The notes beneath the pieces were generated by a model. The model did not search any database and was not told where the DNA came from. It worked only from the letters and a program-made list of their open reading frames with translations. A program made the translations under genes and the position numbers. DNA of 56,429 nt from Oscillospiraceae bacterium (GTDB lineage Bacteria > Bacillota > Clostridia > Oscillospirales > Ruminococcaceae), in the NCBI GenBank assembly GCA_012729855.1, contig JAAYCI010000067.1, positions 1 through 56,429 on the forward strand, given 5' to 3'. Positions 55,146-56,429 of this stretch are shown piece by piece. Each line of letters opens with the position of its first letter. Within the stretch, counting starts at the first letter, position 1.

Positions 55146-55853
55146 TTGACCGAGCAGAAACCCAAAAACCCGGTACGGGCGGCATTCCCGTACACCATCC
55201 CAGTGCTTACCGGTTACCTGTTTATGGGCATGGCGTTTGGCATGCTGTTGGCCAGCAAGGGCTACGGCGCCCTGTGGGCCTGCCTGATGGCGGTGTTCAT
55301 CTTTGCGGGCTCCATGCAGTTTGTGGCGGTGGGCTTGCTGGCGGCGGGGTTTGACCCCCTCACCAGCTTTTTGATGACCCTGATGGTGAATGCCCGTCAC
55401 GTCTTCTATGGCATCCCCATGCTGGAGCGCTTCAAGCACTACGGCAAGGCCAAATACTATATGATCTTCGGGCTGACAGATGAGACCTTCTCGCTGCTGG
55501 TATCCACCAAACCGCCGCCGGGCGTTAGCGAGAAGTGGTTCTATTTCAGCATCACGGCGCTGGACCACAGCTACTGGATAGCCGGATGCACGCTGGGCGG
55601 CCTGCTTGGCAGCGCATTGCCCATCAACACCCGCGGCATCGATTTTGTGATGACCGCGCTGTTTGTCGTCATCTTCCTGGAGCAGTGGAAGGAAAAGAAA
55701 AACCGCACCCCGGCGCTTATTGGGCTGGGGGTGTCGGTGCTGTGCCGGGTGGTGTTCGGGCCGCAGTGGTTTATTCTGGCGGCCATGGTGGTACTGGTGC
55801 TCATCTTCGTGCTGGCGCGCAACCCCCTGGAGAGGAGGCTGCAGCCCAAATGA
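55146..55853 (+). CDS. azlC: branched-chain amino acid exporter, large subunit AzlC
   Basis: 235 residues from a TTG at 55146 with AGGAGAA upstream. About six membrane segments. AzlC blocks: GYLFMGMAFGMLLASKGYGA, FIFAGSMQFVAVGLLAAGFD, MTLMVNARHVFYGIPMLERF, FGLTDETFSLL. With AzlD it exports branched-chain amino acids (as azlC mutants in Bacillus show by azaleucine resistance). It follows the livJHMGF importer, giving import and export side by side. Confidence 0.92.
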   Translation: MTEQKPKNPVRAAFPYTIPVLTGYLFMGMAFGMLLASKGYGALWACLMAVFIFAGSMQFVAVGLLAAGFDPLTSFLMTLMVNARHVFYGIPMLERFKHYGKAKYYMIFGLTDETFSLLVSTKPPPGVSEKWFYFSITALDHSYWIAGCTLGGLLGSALPINTRGIDFVMTALFVVIFLEQWKEKKNRTPALIGLGVSVLCRVVFGPQWFILAAMVVLVLIFVLARNPLERRLQPK

Positions 55854-56185
55854 TGACAACGTTACAGGCCATTGTTACCGTGGCCATCATCGCGGTGGGC
55901 ACGCTGGCCACCCGTGCACTGCCGTTTCTGGCCTTCCCGGCCAACCGCCCCACCCCGCGGGTGGTGGTTTACCTGGGCCGGGTGCTGCCCTTTGCCATCA
56001 CCGCCATGCTCATCGTTTACTGCCTCAAGGATGTCACGCCCTTCGCCAGCCCCTACGGCCTGCCCGAGTTATTGGCTATCTTTATTGTAGCGCTGTTATT
56101 TTTGATTTTTAAAAACTCGTTGCTGGCCATCGCGGCGGGCACGGTGGCCTATATGCTGCTGGTGCAGCTTGTTTTCCCTGTGTAA
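55850..56185 (+). CDS. azlD: branched-chain amino acid exporter, small subunit AzlD
   Basis: 111 residues, four hydrophobic segments. AzlD pattern: VGTLATRALPFLAFPANRPT, YLGRVLPFAITAMLIVYCLK, LPELLAIFIVALLFLIFKNS, AYMLLVQLVF. The ATG at 55850 overlaps the azlC TGA (ATGA), with GGAGG eleven bases upstream. Required partner of AzlC. Confidence 0.92.
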   Translation: MMTTLQAIVTVAIIAVGTLATRALPFLAFPANRPTPRVVVYLGRVLPFAITAMLIVYCLKDVTPFASPYGLPELLAIFIVALLFLIFKNSLLAIAAGTVAYMLLVQLVFPV

Positions 56186-56212
56186 CAAAAGAGTGTGCTG
56201 CTGCGTTATACT

Positions 56213-56377
56213 AGATGGTGTTGACATGAGTTCAACGGTACGTCTTTGCGGCCAAAACTTCCGCATTCCTGCGTTGTCCTCAATCGCAACCCACCAAGGG
56301 TTGCTCAATCGTCCGCCTTGGACTGCGAAAATTTTGGCCGCAAATCCGACGCATTTCATCTCATGTCAACACCATCT
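56213..56377. repeat. large palindromic element after azlD
   Basis: 18-base perfect outer arms (AGATGGTGTTGACATGAG at 56213-56230 and its complement at 56360-56377), a second perfect 12-base stem TTGCGGCCAAAA (56246-56257) with 56332-56343, and a core with CCGCATTCCTGCG and the hairpin GCAACCC-ACCAA-GGGTTGC. Loop ACCAA is the same as in the element at 39329-39487 although the stem differs. Confidence 0.8.
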
Positions 56378-56384
56378 AAAACCA

Positions 56385-56409
56385 CTTCAAAACCGATACG
56401 GTTTTGAAG
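56385..56409 (+). terminator. hairpin near the window end
   Basis: CTTCAAAACCG and CGGTTTTGAAG around a 3-base loop; a further CGCGC/GCGCG hairpin follows. Probably terminates readthrough after azlD. Confidence 0.5.
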
Positions 56410-56429
56410 CCGCGCGAGAGGATCGCGCG

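Overview
The window is a chromosomal segment of a GC-rich Gram-positive bacterium, most likely a Clostridia member of the Oscillospiraceae/Ruminococcaceae type. The evidence is the dtd / metallo-beta-lactamase / hemZ order, the mazG-HU-rqcP-divIC-S1 block known from Firmicutes, a CIRCE-controlled groES-groEL operon, strong AGGAGG-type ribosome binding sites, several TTG and GTG starts, and many lipoproteins with a Gram-positive lipobox. In the rqcP-divIC block the sporulation genes yabP and yabQ are missing, which hints at a non-sporulating lineage.

Layout. 1-7.8 kb: housekeeping genes (D-aminoacyl-tRNA deacylase, HemZ, a nucleoside kinase, MazG, HU, RqcP, a DivIC-like protein, an S1 protein, HPF). 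7.8-10.7 kb, minus strand: ECF sigma factor, DUF4179-like putative anti-sigma and an RluA pseudouridine synthase. 10.9-16.4 kb: an orphan Card1-like (CARF-DUF1887) protein, an NlpC/P60 protein that has lost its catalytic residues, an SGNH hydrolase, a HAD phosphatase and a KamA radical-SAM enzyme. 16.6-19.7 kb, minus strand: GroEL/GroES and a lipid kinase. 19.8-21.8 kb: XRE regulator plus ImmA protease, then about 0.9 kb of debris holding a beta-helix gene tail and the 3' half of a decayed tRNA-Val. 21.8-29.8 kb: two LuxR-type regulators facing an apparent six-gene envelope operon (two lipoproteins, two zinc-ribbon membrane proteins, an HtrA-like protease with a frameshift and a cytosolic zinc ribbon, and a PPC/Big_2 protein). 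30-32.5 kb: tRNA-Val(CAC), a Gx-type transporter, ApbE and an FMN-binding lipoprotein. 33.3-39.1 kb: DUF4358 lipoprotein, MBOAT, DHHW and VanZ genes (surface acylation), then a doubly frameshifted Big_2 protein. 39.5-48.2 kb: alaS, a HIT protein, a phosphoribosyltransferase, comEC, holA, RNase M5 and a HAD protein. 48.4-56.2 kb: an AI-2E-type permease, an HPr-like protein, the complete livJHMGF uptake system and the azlCD exporter.

Two families of non-coding repeats run through the window. One is a modular multi-hairpin element (about 3.6, 32.5-33.1, 35.5 and 42.7 kb); at three of the four loci it begins exactly at the TAG stop codon of the preceding gene, and its stems change in a compensatory way between copies. 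The other is a large imperfect palindrome (39.3, 49.7 and 56.2 kb) with a hairpin core; one copy lies in the leader of alaS. The plus strand is G-rich up to about 21 kb and C-rich afterwards, whatever the gene direction, so a replichore boundary, a rearrangement or a misjoin lies in the 21 kb debris zone.
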